Shown: piece by piece, positions 42,975-52,905 of the stretch
Position numbering within the stretch: the stretch's first letter is position 1
Layout of the letters: the number at the start of each line of letters is the position of its first letter
Translations under genes and position numbers: made by a program
DNA from: Caballeronia glathei
Lineage (GTDB): Bacteria; Pseudomonadota; Gammaproteobacteria; Burkholderiales; Burkholderiaceae
DNA length: 64,000 bases
Assembly: GCF_000698595.1 (NCBI RefSeq)
Contig: NZ_JFHC01000035.1
Coordinates: 19,727 to 83,726 of the forward strand
Direction of reading: 5' to 3'
Notes under the pieces: generated by a model
What the model saw: the letters and a program-made list of their open reading frames with translations, nothing else
Told to the model about the DNA's origin: nothing
Database searches by the model: none

Positions 42975-43922
42975 ATGACCAGCCCCCTTTCCACGTCCAT
43001 CGGGTTTAACTTCAACCCGCTCGACCGTCGCTCCGACAAGCGGGACGACGACGCCTTCATCGAGCATCTACGCTGCGGCCCGGCCGCGCGTTTTCTCGTC
43101 TTCGACGGTGACGTCCCGTTGCTCAAACGCGGAAGCGAACACGACCCGTGGTTCATCGCGAGCGAAACGGCCGTCTTCGGCAAGCCGCATCATAGCGTCT
43201 TCCTCGGGGAGGAAAGCGACGGCAGCGGACGTTTTGCGCTCGGCTTCGCGCTCAGCCTCTCGCCAGAGGGCCCATCGTCGGGCTCGGTCCACGATCGTAT
43301 CGACCTTCGCTCAATCGCGCTGCAGGGCCTTGTGGCTGCTGGGGTGCTCGGAATACTGGGCGAGGCGAAGGCGATGCTCGACTGGCACCGTCGCCACTCC
43401 TTCTGTGCGAACTGCGGCTCCGCAAGCCGCGTCACGACGGCCGGCTGGCACCGCATCTGCGACGCTTGCGGCGCACGGCATTTCCCGCGGGTGGATCCAG
43501 TCGTGATTATGCTGGTGGTTGATGGCGAGCGGTGTCTGCTCGGACGCCAGCGCCATTTCGCCCCGGGAATGTACTCGGCGCTTGCTGGTTTCGTTGAACC
43601 GGGCGAGACCGTCGAAGACGCCGTGCGCCGCGAAGTGATGGAGGAAGCTCGCTTGAGGTGTGCAAAGGTTGTTTACTTCGCGTCGCAGCCGTGGCCGTTT
43701 CCTTCATCCCTGATGATCGGCTGCTTTGTGCACGCACGCGATACAGACATCGTCGTCGACACGTCAGAGCTCGAAGACGCTCGCTGGTTCTCGCGCCCGG
43801 AGGTCGCGGCGATGCTCTTGGGAACGCATGCGCGCGGGCTGTCGACGCCCAAGCCGTTCGCCATCGCCCATCATTTGCTTCACGCGTACGTTGCTGAAGG
43901 TGCCTCCGTATTGCGTGGCTGA
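42975..43922 (+). CDS. nudC: NADH pyrophosphatase NudC
   Basis: 315 residues from the ATG at 42975. It has a zinc ribbon ('FCANCGS' and 'CDACGARHFPRVDP'), a Nudix box ('GFVEPGETVEDAVRREVMEE') and the NudC signature 'SQPWPFPSSLM'. NudC cuts NADH/NAD and removes NAD caps from RNA in the cytoplasm. The Nudix box has Ala where Gly is usual (EEAR). Normally a chromosomal gene; its presence on this replicon suggests a secondary chromosome or transfer. No operon partner seen. Confidence 0.92.
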   Translation: MTSPLSTSIGFNFNPLDRRSDKRDDDAFIEHLRCGPAARFLVFDGDVPLLKRGSEHDPWFIASETAVFGKPHHSVFLGEESDGSGRFALGFALSLSPEGPSSGSVHDRIDLRSIALQGLVAAGVLGILGEAKAMLDWHRRHSFCANCGSASRVTTAGWHRICDACGARHFPRVDPVVIMLVVDGERCLLGRQRHFAPGMYSALAGFVEPGETVEDAVRREVMEEARLRCAKVVYFASQPWPFPSSLMIGCFVHARDTDIVVDTSELEDARWFSRPEVAAMLLGTHARGLSTPKPFAIAHHLLHAYVAEGASVLRG

Positions 43923-44863
43923 GCGCACCGCGGCAAAAGCTCCGCCGAAGATCCCGCTATAAGGAGTGCTAACAGTCGCCCGCAATCGCTTGGTGCGCAC
44001 GACTAGAAGGAGCACTTGCGGCGCGCAGCGTCGGTGGCGGCCGATTCTTGCCGGACCCCGGGTTGACTCGAATGACGCTTGGGGCCCGACTCGGCCCTTG
44101 GGCGTGGCGCCGTCGTGATGGCCGCTTCAGAATGCAACGGTGATTAATCTGATGAACACCCTCCGCACCTTATAAGTTACCGGTGAGAGGGCGCTGAGGT
44201 GGACGTCAACCGTGCGTCGGTCATGAAATGCCGGTCATACCCCCTACAACGGTCGTTCGTGAAGTGGCAATACCCTGGAAAGAAGTCGGATAAGCTCGTC
44301 AGACGCTAGCCGACAGGCGCGACGCTGCGGACAGCTCGAACGGGGCGGTGGCGACATGGACAGGATCGGACGGAGGGCATGGCTGTCCAGCCGGGGACGA
44401 CATCGTAAAACGAAGCTGAGGGGGCCCACCGTGCAGCGCCGAGCCTGACGTTCAGCATACCGCCTTGGAAGATGATCACGACTGCATCTTGGCGACTTTG
44501 GAAGCGATGCGTGGCGTAGCGAACGCCGGCCTCCCCGGAAGCCGTCATGTTTTTGTCCGCCGATTTGAGCGCCCGTTTCAGCCCAGATCGATTATCTATG
44601 TTTGTCGTGTTGATGAAGAGGTGGAATCGCCAGGCTCGCTAGCTGAGAGGACTTCGGACTCGGTGGTCGCGGATATTGTCAAATAACCCAGCGATTTCGC
44701 CGTAAAACAGCCGTGCATATGCCACGCATGAGTTTAAGGTCTGCGATGCGATGAACGCTCTTAACGACAATCAATAGAAAGTCGTCTCGCTAGCATGTCT
44801 CGCTCTTCGCTCTCCGCACAAACGGTGGCATAGTGCGAGCATGACATCCTCAAGGAGACCTCT
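43923..44863. other. no gene recognised, 941 bp
   Basis: Frames here are short and of non-coding character. The last 60 bases hold the H-NS promoter and its AAGGAG ribosome site region. Confidence 0.4.
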
Positions 44864-45766
44864 ATGGCCACCCTCGAACAAATCCAAGATAGAATGAAAC
44901 GACTCCAAGCACAGGCTGAATCCTTGATGGCGAAGAAGGCGAAGACGGTGCTCGGCGACATCCGAAAGCTGATGGACGAGCACGGGCTGACCACCGCCGA
45001 TATCGACGCGCACCCTGCTACGAGAAAACACGGCGGCCGTCCGGCAGGCGTAGCGTCGGCAAAAGCAAGCAGGGGCAAGGCAATAACCAACGCGAAAGCG
45101 GCAAAGGGCAAGTTGCCACCGAAGTATCGCGATCCAAAGACTGGCGCGACATGGAGTGGACATGCTCGCCCTCCGGCCTGGATCTCCAAGGTTCGGGATC
45201 GTACGAAGTTCCTGATTGATGGCTCTGGTGCTGAAGCGGGCGCAAATGGTGTGAGCAAGGCAAAGGCTGCGCCTAAGAAAACTTCGGCCGCGGCAGCAGG
45301 AACCGTTGCAAGTACGGGACGGAGCAAAGGGACGCTACCTGCGAAGTATTGCGATCCCAAGACTGGCGCGACATGGAGCGGTCACGCTCGTCCGCCGGCC
45401 TGGATCGCCAATGTCCGCGACCGGACGAAGTTTCTGATCGACGTCGCGGCTACCGCCCCAAGCGATGCCGTTGCGAAGAAAGGTATCGCCAAGAAGGCTG
45501 CCACCAAAAAGATCAGCGCGGCGAAGAACACAGCGACCGGAACGAGGACTTCCGTAAAGAAGGGGGCCAAGAAGGCCACGGTTTCGTCGACGAAAAGCGT
45601 TGCTGGCAACAAGACCGCGAAGCCAGCATCTAAGAAGGTCGCGAAAAGCAAGGTGATAGCCCGCAAAACCGCCGCCGCGAAGAAGGCGCTCGCGCAGTCT
45701 GATGCCTCTCTTGCGACGGAGATGATGGCTGGGCCCGACAGTGGTGCCGGTCAGCCAGCGGTGTAG
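44864..45766 (+). CDS. H-NS-family protein with two DNA-binding domains and Lys/Ala tail
   Basis: 300 residues. Residues 1-50 are the H-NS coiled-coil oligomerisation domain ('EQIQDRMKRLQAQAESLMAK'). Two copies of the H-NS DNA-binding motif follow ('YRDPKTGATWSGHARPPAWI' near 87-106 and 'CDPKTGATWSGHARPPAWI' near 160-178), separated by an Ala/Lys-rich linker. The final 110 residues are Lys/Ala/Ser-rich, like eukaryote-type histone H1. Most H-NS proteins have one DNA-binding domain and no tail. It may silence foreign DNA or compact the replicon. Ends at a convergent terminator shared with the HU gene. Confidence 0.9.
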   Translation: MATLEQIQDRMKRLQAQAESLMAKKAKTVLGDIRKLMDEHGLTTADIDAHPATRKHGGRPAGVASAKASRGKAITNAKAAKGKLPPKYRDPKTGATWSGHARPPAWISKVRDRTKFLIDGSGAEAGANGVSKAKAAPKKTSAAAAGTVASTGRSKGTLPAKYCDPKTGATWSGHARPPAWIANVRDRTKFLIDVAATAPSDAVAKKGIAKKAATKKISAAKNTATGTRTSVKKGAKKATVSSTKSVAGNKTAKPASKKVAKSKVIARKTAAAKKALAQSDASLATEMMAGPDSGAGQPAV

Positions 45767-45807
45767 CAGGGCAGCGATAGGACAAGCTCCGCGCCGCACT
45801 TGAAGGC

Positions 45808-45843
45808 AAAACGCCCCTCCACTGTTGCAGCGAGGGGCGTTTT
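45808..45843. terminator. convergent terminator between H-NS and HU genes
   Basis: AAAACGCCCCTC (45808-45819) and GAGGGGCGTTTT (45832-45843) form a 12-bp stem with A/T ends usable in both directions. Confidence 0.9.
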
Positions 45844-45859
45844 TCGGTTAGTGCCCGAT

Positions 45860-46315
45860 TTAAAGTGCGGCGTCCTTCAGCTTCTTCAGCGGGCGCACTT
45901 TCAGGCGCACTGTGGCCGGTTTGGCCGCGAACCACTTGTCTTCGCCCGTGAACGGATCCTTTCCGAAGCGCTTTTTCTTGGCCGGTACGTCCTGAGCCAC
46001 CACCTTCAGGAGACCCGGGAGCGTGAATTCCTTAGCGCCTTTCTTGTGGACCGAGGCAAGCACCGTTTCTTCAAGCGCCGCCATCAATGCCTTCGCGGCT
46101 TTCGGTTCCACGCCAGCACGGCCGGCCAGGTGGACGGTGAGCGACGCCTTCGTGAACGAGTCCTTGATGGGCTTCAAGGGAGCCGCGGCCACGGCTTTCG
46201 TCGCGGCAGGTGCTGCGACCTTCTTCGCAATAGGTGGCTTGGCCTTCTTGGCAACAGGGGTAGCGGCTTTCTTCGGGGCCGTGGCGGCGGATTTCGTTGC
46301 GCTTGCTTTTGCCAT
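45860..46315 (-). CDS. HU-family protein with Lys/Ala N-terminal tail
   Basis: 151 residues from the ATG at 46315 (GAGGAAC just upstream). Residues 1-50 are Ala/Lys/Pro repeats like histone H1; the rest is an HU/IHF fold ('FTKASLTVHLAGRAGVEPKA', 'FTLPGLLKVVAQDVPAKKKR') with the DNA-binding arm. HU bends and compacts DNA. It is convergent with the H-NS gene, so two tailed nucleoid proteins sit together. Confidence 0.88.
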   Translation of the reverse strand: MAKASATKSAATAPKKAATPVAKKAKPPIAKKVAAPAATKAVAAAPLKPIKDSFTKASLTVHLAGRAGVEPKAAKALMAALEETVLASVHKKGAKEFTLPGLLKVVAQDVPAKKKRFGKDPFTGEDKWFAAKPATVRLKVRPLKKLKDAAL

Positions 46316-46507
46316 ATGTTCCTCGTCGTCGTTGATCAAAGGTTGGCCTGAACCCTTGCCTTTGAATAGTCGTCGACTTACGCAAAGGGCCAATTCCTCA
46401 GGCTCCCGATAGCGTATCAATGCGAGCGCGAACGTGCAATGCGTTGAGCCCCGAAAACAAAGGGTTTGCGGCCGATGCGATGCGAAAGCGCCGGTATGTA
46501 CTCAACT

Positions 46508-46757
46508 TCAGACGGCCGAGCGACTCCCTGAGATCGCGAACGGTATATTGGCGTGGCGCTTGCGCGTCTGGGTGTGCCCGATCATTGACGACAACCCGTG
46601 GCAACGTATCCACGCCGATCTGGCAACCGTGCGCGCTGCAGGCTTCAGCGAGGCGAACATTGTCGAAGTCATCGCATTGAGCGCACAGTGCAACTTCGTC
46701 AACAATGCGCTCGATACCGAAATCGCCTTTCCGGTCGTGGAACTCGAAGTCGTATGA
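46508..46757 (+). pseudogene. carboxymuconolactone-decarboxylase/peroxidase-like fragment
   Basis: About 80 residues with 'AAGFSEANIVEVIALSAQCN' and 'FVNNALDTEIAFPVVELEVV', similar to the C-terminus of the CMD/AhpD-type family. No N-terminal part or CxxC site precedes it. Its last 123 bases are repeated at 53728-53850. Confidence 0.6.
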
Positions 46758-46764
46758 CCGATAC
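46642..46764 (+). repeat. 123-bp direct repeat, copy 1
   Basis: Matches 53728-53850 with roughly 10 differences in 123 bases, same orientation, 7.1 kb apart. Both copies end with the same TGACCGATAC. Confidence 0.85.
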
Positions 46765-46791
46765 CATCCTACATGGGACTAGGTCGCCCTC

Positions 46792-47640
46792 TTAGTATGA
46801 AATTGGGCTGAGAAGGGCAGGAGCGCCGAATTCCTGCACCTTCGCATTCGATTGCTGGAAATACAGCGTCCAGAACTGCTTCAGCGCCGTCATCGTCTGG
46901 GGATCGCGATAGGCATTTTTCGACCTGATATCGCCGGAAAGCAGCCCGGCGCCGATCACATAGACACGCGCTCCCCCGAAGTCGGCGATCAGGCCCGCCG
47001 CATCCGCCTTCTTCAGTTCCGCCGCCGGATCGACGCGCCGGACGGTGTTGTGGGCATAGAAGCTCGCGACCGAACTGTTTTCGAGCATGTCCGACGCGAG
47101 GAACAGCACGCGGTCGGCGGCCGGAGAGGCGCGCACCTTGTCGCCGATATCCTTCAGCGCGGCGAGGATGTCCGACTTCGCAAGATCATTGGTCGCCGCC
47201 GACTGGACCTGCGCGACCGCCGCTAGCAATGACTTTCTGGCGAACGCTGACTGGCCCGTCATGCACGCGTCGAAGGTGCGTAGCGCGCGTTCACTGACGT
47301 CGTCGCGCAGCTTCGCCGGAATCGGCGCTTCGATGACGCCGCGCATCACCACTTCCGTGTAGTGGCCTTGCGAGAAGGCCGAAAAGTCGAGGAGCGTATA
47401 GGCGCTCCCCGGCTTGATGGCGGCAGCGGCGGTCGCGGCGATCTGCGCTTGCAGCTTCTCATCGAAGACGGTGGTCTGATCGATCGCCATGAACAGTTCA
47501 CGGTCGATTTCACCCGCTGCGGGCTTGATGTGATTAGCCGCATAACAGCTTGGAATGTCGTTACTGATTCCCGCCATCGCGGTACTTGCGGACAGGGTCA
47601 GTGCGGCCGCGGCCCATGCGTTTTTGACAAGTGGCTTCAT
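46792..47640 (-). CDS. periplasmic protein, weakly von Willebrand A-like, third gene of envelope operon
   Basis: 282 residues with a signal peptide ('AAAALTLSASTAMAG'). 'SAYTLLDFSAFSQGHYTEVV' places an Asp and Ser where a metal-binding vWA site would be, and 'DRVLFLASDMLENSSVASFY' plus 'LIADFGGARVYVIGAGLL' are like the later strands of a vWA fold. The match is weak: no clean DxSxS. It follows the 493-aa membrane protein by 9 bp. Probably periplasmic partner of the membrane protein. Not recognised as a known family. Confidence 0.7.
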   Translation of the reverse strand: MKPLVKNAWAAAALTLSASTAMAGISNDIPSCYAANHIKPAAGEIDRELFMAIDQTTVFDEKLQAQIAATAAAAIKPGSAYTLLDFSAFSQGHYTEVVMRGVIEAPIPAKLRDDVSERALRTFDACMTGQSAFARKSLLAAVAQVQSAATNDLAKSDILAALKDIGDKVRASPAADRVLFLASDMLENSSVASFYAHNTVRRVDPAAELKKADAAGLIADFGGARVYVIGAGLLSGDIRSKNAYRDPQTMTALKQFWTLYFQQSNAKVQEFGAPALLSPISY

Positions 47641-47649
47641 GGTTGACGG

Positions 47650-49131
47650 TCAAACCTTGAACAGATCATCGAGTTGCGATTCGAGCGCGGTTTTGGCCTG
47701 CTCCGCGCGCTCCTTTCGCAGCTTGATCTCGGCGATGACCTGCGTCCGCACCGGTTCGTCGAGGCGATAGATCAGCTCCTTCTTGCGCGCGAGATCGGCG
47801 GTCCCCTCGATTTCCGACACGAGTTCGTCGATCGTGGCGCTCGCCGCGACTTCCGCGGCGGGCGGCGGCGTCACGGGCCGCGCGGCTGCACCTTCAGCCG
47901 GCCGCGTGTCGGCAGGCGCGCGAACCGGAGCGGCATCGAGATCGGACTGCGCGCGTAACTCCATCACGTAGTCGCGCAACGTCTTCGTGAACGTCTTGCC
48001 CGAGATGTCGGCGTTGTCGGCCATCCGCTTCTGAAGATTTTCCAGTTGCGACTGCGTGATCGCGCGCAGCGGTGCGAAGTAGTTGTTGTAGTCCTCGAAG
48101 GTGGTGAAGCCCTTCGTCGTCTTCCACGCGGCGCGACTCTCGCGACCGCCGAAACCCCACGCGAAACCGCCGAAGATCCCGACGATCTGCGTCACCACGA
48201 AAATCACTGCGAGCGTGATGAAGGCAGCGGCGCCTTCGCTGCGTGTCGATGACGACTCTTCCGCGCGCGCCCGGTCATCGGCGGCCTTCTGGCTAGACAC
48301 CAGTTCCGCGGGGATCGCGTTGGCCGTGGCGAATGGATTGCCGGCATCGGCGCTCTGACTCACGCCCATTGCTTCACGCGTCTGCTCGGCGTTGAGATTG
48401 CTCCAGCGCATCCACGTCGACGTCACGGCGATGATCAGGATCACCGCAATCGTCACGCCCACCATGAAGTAGCTGTGGTTGGTGCCGACGCGGTTCACCA
48501 CTTGCGTATAGTCGGGCTCGCCATCGTCGAGCGACTGGTCATCATCGAGCTTGACCTTGCGGCTCGAGAAGCGCTCCTGGGTCTTGTCCTGCTTCCATTG
48601 CCTGCGGCTACGGACGACGAGATTCGAGCGATACAACTGATGCCCGGCCACGTGCGTCAGGAACACCATGATCACGCACAGCACGAGCACGATCGCCACC
48701 ATCAGCAGCGCGTGCGTATTCGCGCTGCCCTCGCGGGCCATCCAGCTTCCGAGCAGATATGAAAACCCGAGACCTTCGGCAATGACCAGTACGGTCAGGA
48801 GCGCGAGAAGCCACACGGGCGTCGGTGAACGGCCGCTGTCATCGGCCTTGGCGAGATACGCGTTGCGCTTGTTGAATTCATCCCTCGACAGATAGGAGAT
48901 GAACTTGTTGTAGTCGCCACAGAGCGTGCGTTCCGAATCGGTCCATCCGCCCTGTCCGTGAATTCCGTGGCGCGCGAGGCGCGCAGTCTTGCCGAGCACG
49001 GGGAACGTGTATTTCCAGTGGTTCAGCCAGAACTCCAGCGTCGAACGGTACGCGAACGCGCCGACCGCGACGAGTGCGGCCACGACGCACCAGATAGTGG
49101 TGCTGAGATTGGCCTGTATGAGGTCCATCAT
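47650..49131 (-). CDS. five-helix inner-membrane protein, second gene of envelope operon
   Basis: 493 residues. Membrane helices near 12-30, 103-125, 137-160, 225-246 and 310-334 ('AAFITLAVIFVVTQIVGIFG'), with a Pro/Ala-rich cytoplasmic tail ending in a coiled coil ('LRKERAEQAKTALESQLDDL'). No transporter or enzyme motif seen. Some positions ('AYRSTLEFWLNHWKYTFPVL') are unusual in being aromatic-rich. Placed between an OmpA-like lipoprotein and a periplasmic protein, it could link the inner membrane to the peptidoglycan and outer membrane. Confidence 0.75.
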   Translation of the reverse strand: MMDLIQANLSTTIWCVVAALVAVGAFAYRSTLEFWLNHWKYTFPVLGKTARLARHGIHGQGGWTDSERTLCGDYNKFISYLSRDEFNKRNAYLAKADDSGRSPTPVWLLALLTVLVIAEGLGFSYLLGSWMAREGSANTHALLMVAIVLVLCVIMVFLTHVAGHQLYRSNLVVRSRRQWKQDKTQERFSSRKVKLDDDQSLDDGEPDYTQVVNRVGTNHSYFMVGVTIAVILIIAVTSTWMRWSNLNAEQTREAMGVSQSADAGNPFATANAIPAELVSSQKAADDRARAEESSSTRSEGAAAFITLAVIFVVTQIVGIFGGFAWGFGGRESRAAWKTTKGFTTFEDYNNYFAPLRAITQSQLENLQKRMADNADISGKTFTKTLRDYVMELRAQSDLDAAPVRAPADTRPAEGAAARPVTPPPAAEVAASATIDELVSEIEGTADLARKKELIYRLDEPVRTQVIAEIKLRKERAEQAKTALESQLDDLFKV

Positions 49132-49148
49132 GATCGTTCTTCCTATTC

Positions 49149-50822
49149 TTATGTGCGCGCGATGACCGGCACGTATTCGACAGTGAAATATTGGCTGCTC
49201 TTATGGCGCACGAGTTCGCCGGCGGTCGCCTTGCCGTTCGCGAAGATGATGTCGGCGCAATCGAATACGCCCGCGTTATTGACGAACACGCGATACAGCA
49301 CGCCGCCGTCCACGGCATAGGCATTCACTTCGGGAGACAGGCGCACCTGCGCGGGGCCGGCCAGACCGCCGTTCTGCTGATAGTCCTTCCAGACCAGCAA
49401 GGTCGGCTTCGAGCCGGCTGTCGAGCCGTTGCGAAGGACGGATACGTCCTTCAGCGCGAGATACTGACCGTTCAGCGTCGCGCCCCAGCTGCTGCCGTAC
49501 AGGTTCTGCACGTGGTCGCGCACAGGCACGGCGCGATCGTCCGCGACCGACTTCATCGCGTGGGACACACGCGGGCGATCGTTCATGCAACTCTTCGAGA
49601 CGGGCGCTTCGTCGGCGACCGCTTTGGACACCAGGGAGAACGACGGCGCGGCGGGGGCGGATGCAAACCGAAGGCCGATCGCGGCGGGCATCGTTTCGCG
49701 CCAACCAAAGTCGATGCTGTCGGACATCGCGCCCGGCACCGTGGCGACGGGCACGGCTGGCCCGGCTTCGACAGGCGAAGCGGAACCGGCCGAAGCCGTG
49801 GCGATCCGGGTCGTGGTCGTCTGCGCCTTCTTCGGACGTGCGAGCTTCTGTGCAGCAGCCGTCTGCGTCTGAGCGGGCTTCACGCTCGCGGCCTGCACGC
49901 GGGTGTCGTCTGCTTGCGATGGCGACGAGCGATAGTACTGATACTTCGGAACAAGGCTGCTCGCGTAGCTTTGCAGGATGTCGGGTCTCGCACCAGCGAG
50001 GTCGACGATCTCGACACGACGATTCTGCGCACGTCCTTCTTCGGTCCGGTTATCCGCGATCGGCAAGGTCTCGCCGGCGCCCTGATAGAACGCGTTCTCC
50101 GCTGTGACGCCGTGCTCCGAGAACAGCTTGGCCACCATGCGTGCACGGCGCTCCGACAGATCGGCGTTCAGTTCAGAGTTGCCCGTGTCGTCCGTGTGGC
50201 CGATCAGCAGAATCTTCGCGTTGGCTGCGGCGGCCTTGTCGGCATCGCCGGACGCTTCGGCTACGCGGGTCGACGTCCGGTACTGCTCTGCGATTTCAGC
50301 GAAGTAGATTTTCGCGTCGGGCGTGAGCTCGGCGGAGCCGGTCTCAAACTGAGTGTGGCGCGTCGTATCGACGATCGTAAACGAGCTTCCAATTTGCTCG
50401 GTCTTGCCCGTGTCTGCCGCCCGGACTTCAAGCGGAGCGGCCGCGTACGTGAGGTCATGTTTGGCCGCGATCTTTGAAAGCGCGCACCGCCGACCGTCGA
50501 CGGCATGGCCGACCAGTCCGCCGGCAATGCCGCCCGCCGCCGCGGCAATGGCCGCCGCCGCAACTTTGTTCTTGGGCGCAATGACGGCGCCGAGAATCGC
50601 GCCGATGCCGACACCGACGGCAATACCGGTGTTCCGGCTGCTGTTCGCGCAGGGGTCAGGATTGGCGAAGGTGCTCTCGAATATATTGAGTTCGCCTTGC
50701 CCGGATGCATTTTCCGTGGTGCCGCTCTGCTGCAGGCCGCCGGGATTCGCGCATCCCGTTACAGTGAAAACAGTGACCGTAGCCAGCCATAGCGGCCTTG
50801 CTTTGCCCAATGCACTCGACAT
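49149..50822 (-). CDS. OmpA-like lipoprotein with long C-terminal domain, first gene of envelope operon
   Basis: 557 residues. Signal peptide with lipobox (VTGC), a Gly/Ala zipper (about 65-105, 'GIGAILGAVIAPKNKVAAAA') like those in lipoproteins that insert in membranes, then an OmpA-type peptidoglycan-binding domain ('ILLIGHTDDTGNSELNADLS' and 'AGETLPIADNRTEEGRAQNR'). The last 250 residues are unusual: a Pro/Ala linker then a beta-rich domain ('LKDVSVLRNGSTAGSKPTLL'). The start ATG at 50822 has GAGGGG upstream. It probably anchors the three-protein complex to the cell wall. Confidence 0.8.
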   Translation of the reverse strand: MSSALGKARPLWLATVTVFTVTGCANPGGLQQSGTTENASGQGELNIFESTFANPDPCANSSRNTGIAVGVGIGAILGAVIAPKNKVAAAAIAAAAGGIAGGLVGHAVDGRRCALSKIAAKHDLTYAAAPLEVRAADTGKTEQIGSSFTIVDTTRHTQFETGSAELTPDAKIYFAEIAEQYRTSTRVAEASGDADKAAAANAKILLIGHTDDTGNSELNADLSERRARMVAKLFSEHGVTAENAFYQGAGETLPIADNRTEEGRAQNRRVEIVDLAGARPDILQSYASSLVPKYQYYRSSPSQADDTRVQAASVKPAQTQTAAAQKLARPKKAQTTTTRIATASAGSASPVEAGPAVPVATVPGAMSDSIDFGWRETMPAAIGLRFASAPAAPSFSLVSKAVADEAPVSKSCMNDRPRVSHAMKSVADDRAVPVRDHVQNLYGSSWGATLNGQYLALKDVSVLRNGSTAGSKPTLLVWKDYQQNGGLAGPAQVRLSPEVNAYAVDGGVLYRVFVNNAGVFDCADIIFANGKATAGELVRHKSSQYFTVEYVPVIART

Positions 50823-51369
50823 TAGCCCCTCGTTGTTTGTTTTTTTCTCGCGTCCGTTCCAGACGCTGCTTTTTCGTTCGCCGTCGGATCGCGCATGACA
50901 GGCTCGTCTGAGGGGTATACGGCATGTTCTTACTTAAACTTTAGAGTGTCCTGTGGCGCGTCTCCGCGGTTCGGAGAAATGTGCGGTGGGAGAAACAATA
51001 TGCCCGCGTTCGGCCGCAACTGCGAGTTGGCCGATCGAGGTCTGTTTTAGCCGTTTGACGCCACACCGCTCGCAATCGTCCAGACTACCGACATACCTAT
51101 AGCACTGCGCGAACCTTGGCTAAGGCCCACGATCGCGCGGGGGTTCGATTGCGCCGCCGGCAGATCGGCAATTGCTGACATTGGGGCGGGTTGGGTTCTA
51201 CATCAGCAAGGTGGCCGATTGCTGACGTCGGCGGTGTCGAGAAGCCGGACGGCAGCTTACTCGATCAGTGAACTCACACTCCCGACCCTCGACAGTCCTT
51301 CGCAAAACTCAAAAGCAGTTGCTCATGCGCGGTGTCGCGCCCAGCGGTGGGATTTCAAAGTGAAGAGGT
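50823..51369. other. promoter region of envelope operon and spacer, 547 bp
   Basis: No gene seen. A possible promoter lies near 50900-50950 on the minus strand. The rest has no recognised feature. Confidence 0.4.
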
Positions 51370-52114
51370 TTAGCTCGACGTCTTGAGTATCCGGTCGAAA
51401 AACTCAATCATCTTTGACCATCCTCGCTCGGCCGCCACCGAGTCGTAGACGGGGAAGTCCGGCTTCATCCAGCCGTGCGCTGCTCCGACATATGTCTCTG
51501 CACAGTACCGTACGCCGGCTTGATCGAACGCGCTCTCGAGTCGCTGCGCCATTGCTAGCGGATAGTTCTCGTCGCCTTCGGCCGATGCGATATATAGTTC
51601 GGCCTTCAATTGCGGGGCATAGCGATGTGGGCTTCCGGGTGCATCGGTCGCGAGATTGCCGCCGTGAAAGCTGGCTACAGCCGCAAAGCGATCGGGATAT
51701 GTACCTGCGGCGGCAATGGCCATGCCGCCACCCATGCAGAAGCCGACGGCACCTATCATTTTACGCTCGACATCAGTACGCGCGTCCAAGTAAGTCAGAA
51801 GCGCTCCCGTGTCCTCAGCTGCCTTTTCGTTGCCCGTGGTCGTCATCAACGGGCCGAGGATCGACCGCACGTTACCCTTGAACACTTCCACAGGGTCAAA
51901 CGGCCCATAAAGGCCATACCGAAAAAAGGTCGGGCAGCAGAACAACATAGCCGGCGTACGCTAGGCGCTGAGCCATGTCCAATGCAGCAGGCCTGACGCC
52001 ACCCGCATCCATATAGAAAATAATGGCAGGGAAACGTGTTCCCGTATTGGACGTGAAAACGTGAACGGGGCACACGCCGTCGCGAGTTGAAATGTTCACC
52101 TTTTCAAAGGTCAT
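51370..52114 (-). pseudogene. dienelactone hydrolase family gene, frameshifted
   Basis: The ATG at 52114 opens a frame 'MTFEKVNISTRDGVCPVHVF' that reads to 'LLPDLF', and the rest continues in another frame from 'FRYGLYGPFDPVEVFKGN'. The joint is a run of six A (51922-51927); five would restore the frame as 'LPDLFRYGLYG'. The second part has the catalytic Cys ('GFCMGGGMA'), Asp ('SAEGDENYP') and His ('GAAHGW'). Whole length about 248 codons, normal for the family. The frameshift is a single base in a homopolymer, so it could be an error or a phase-variable change. Confidence 0.8.
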
Positions 52115-52905
52115 GGCTTCGTACGTCTAGTGGAGAGCAATAGATGAACGTTTCATGGAGTCGCTCGAGTTGAGATCACATAGTGGGAACACGAAAGGAA
52201 ATCAGGTGAGATGAAAGGGGTTCAGACATCGCGTCGTCTCCTTTTAACGAGGAAGGTCAGCAGGGCGTTTGCCGAGCGATTGTCACGATTCTACTCGCTC
52301 CGTCGAATGACCTTTTGTGGCCGACTCCGGGTCGACGTTGACCGGCGGAGTGCTCCGCCATTAATCGGTCCGCGTCGGGCAGAAGTTGACAGTGGACTCA
52401 ACCGGTCGAGATGGTCATAAATGGGCGTCTGCTAACGCAAGCAGAGCAGGCAATCCGACGGCAAATTCTTCAACTCGCTGAACCCGAATTGTGAGCGACG
52501 ACTGTCTAATGTGGTTAGCCTAAGGCGCCCCGCAGATCATTGTGCTTAACCCTGGTCATGGGGCTTCGGTCGACGTGCGTCACATGCACGAACGATTTCC
52601 TACAAGAGCCTCCGCCTCTCCGGGCGCGCTTGAGCCGTTCGTCTCAAAGGCGATCAGATGTCCTGCTTCATCCCACAGCCACGGCCGCACACCATCGCTG
52701 CATCATTGACTCGGACGAAAGAAAGTCGGGCACAGATCTAAAGTTTTCCCTTTTTGAAGCCGACAACACTTGTAGGCTGGTAGCGCGCGATCCTCCGGCG
52801 GACTGCCGCCGAACACGATTCGAGCTTTCGCTCAACCGGCACCTCGCGGAACTGGGGCATGGAAACATCCTTTTAAACACTGTAATTATAAAATTTGAAA
52901 ATCGC
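52115..52905. other. no gene recognised, 791 bp
   Basis: No supported gene. A long frame that enters the 52906 gene in phase has no start with ribosome site before it. Confidence 0.4.
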
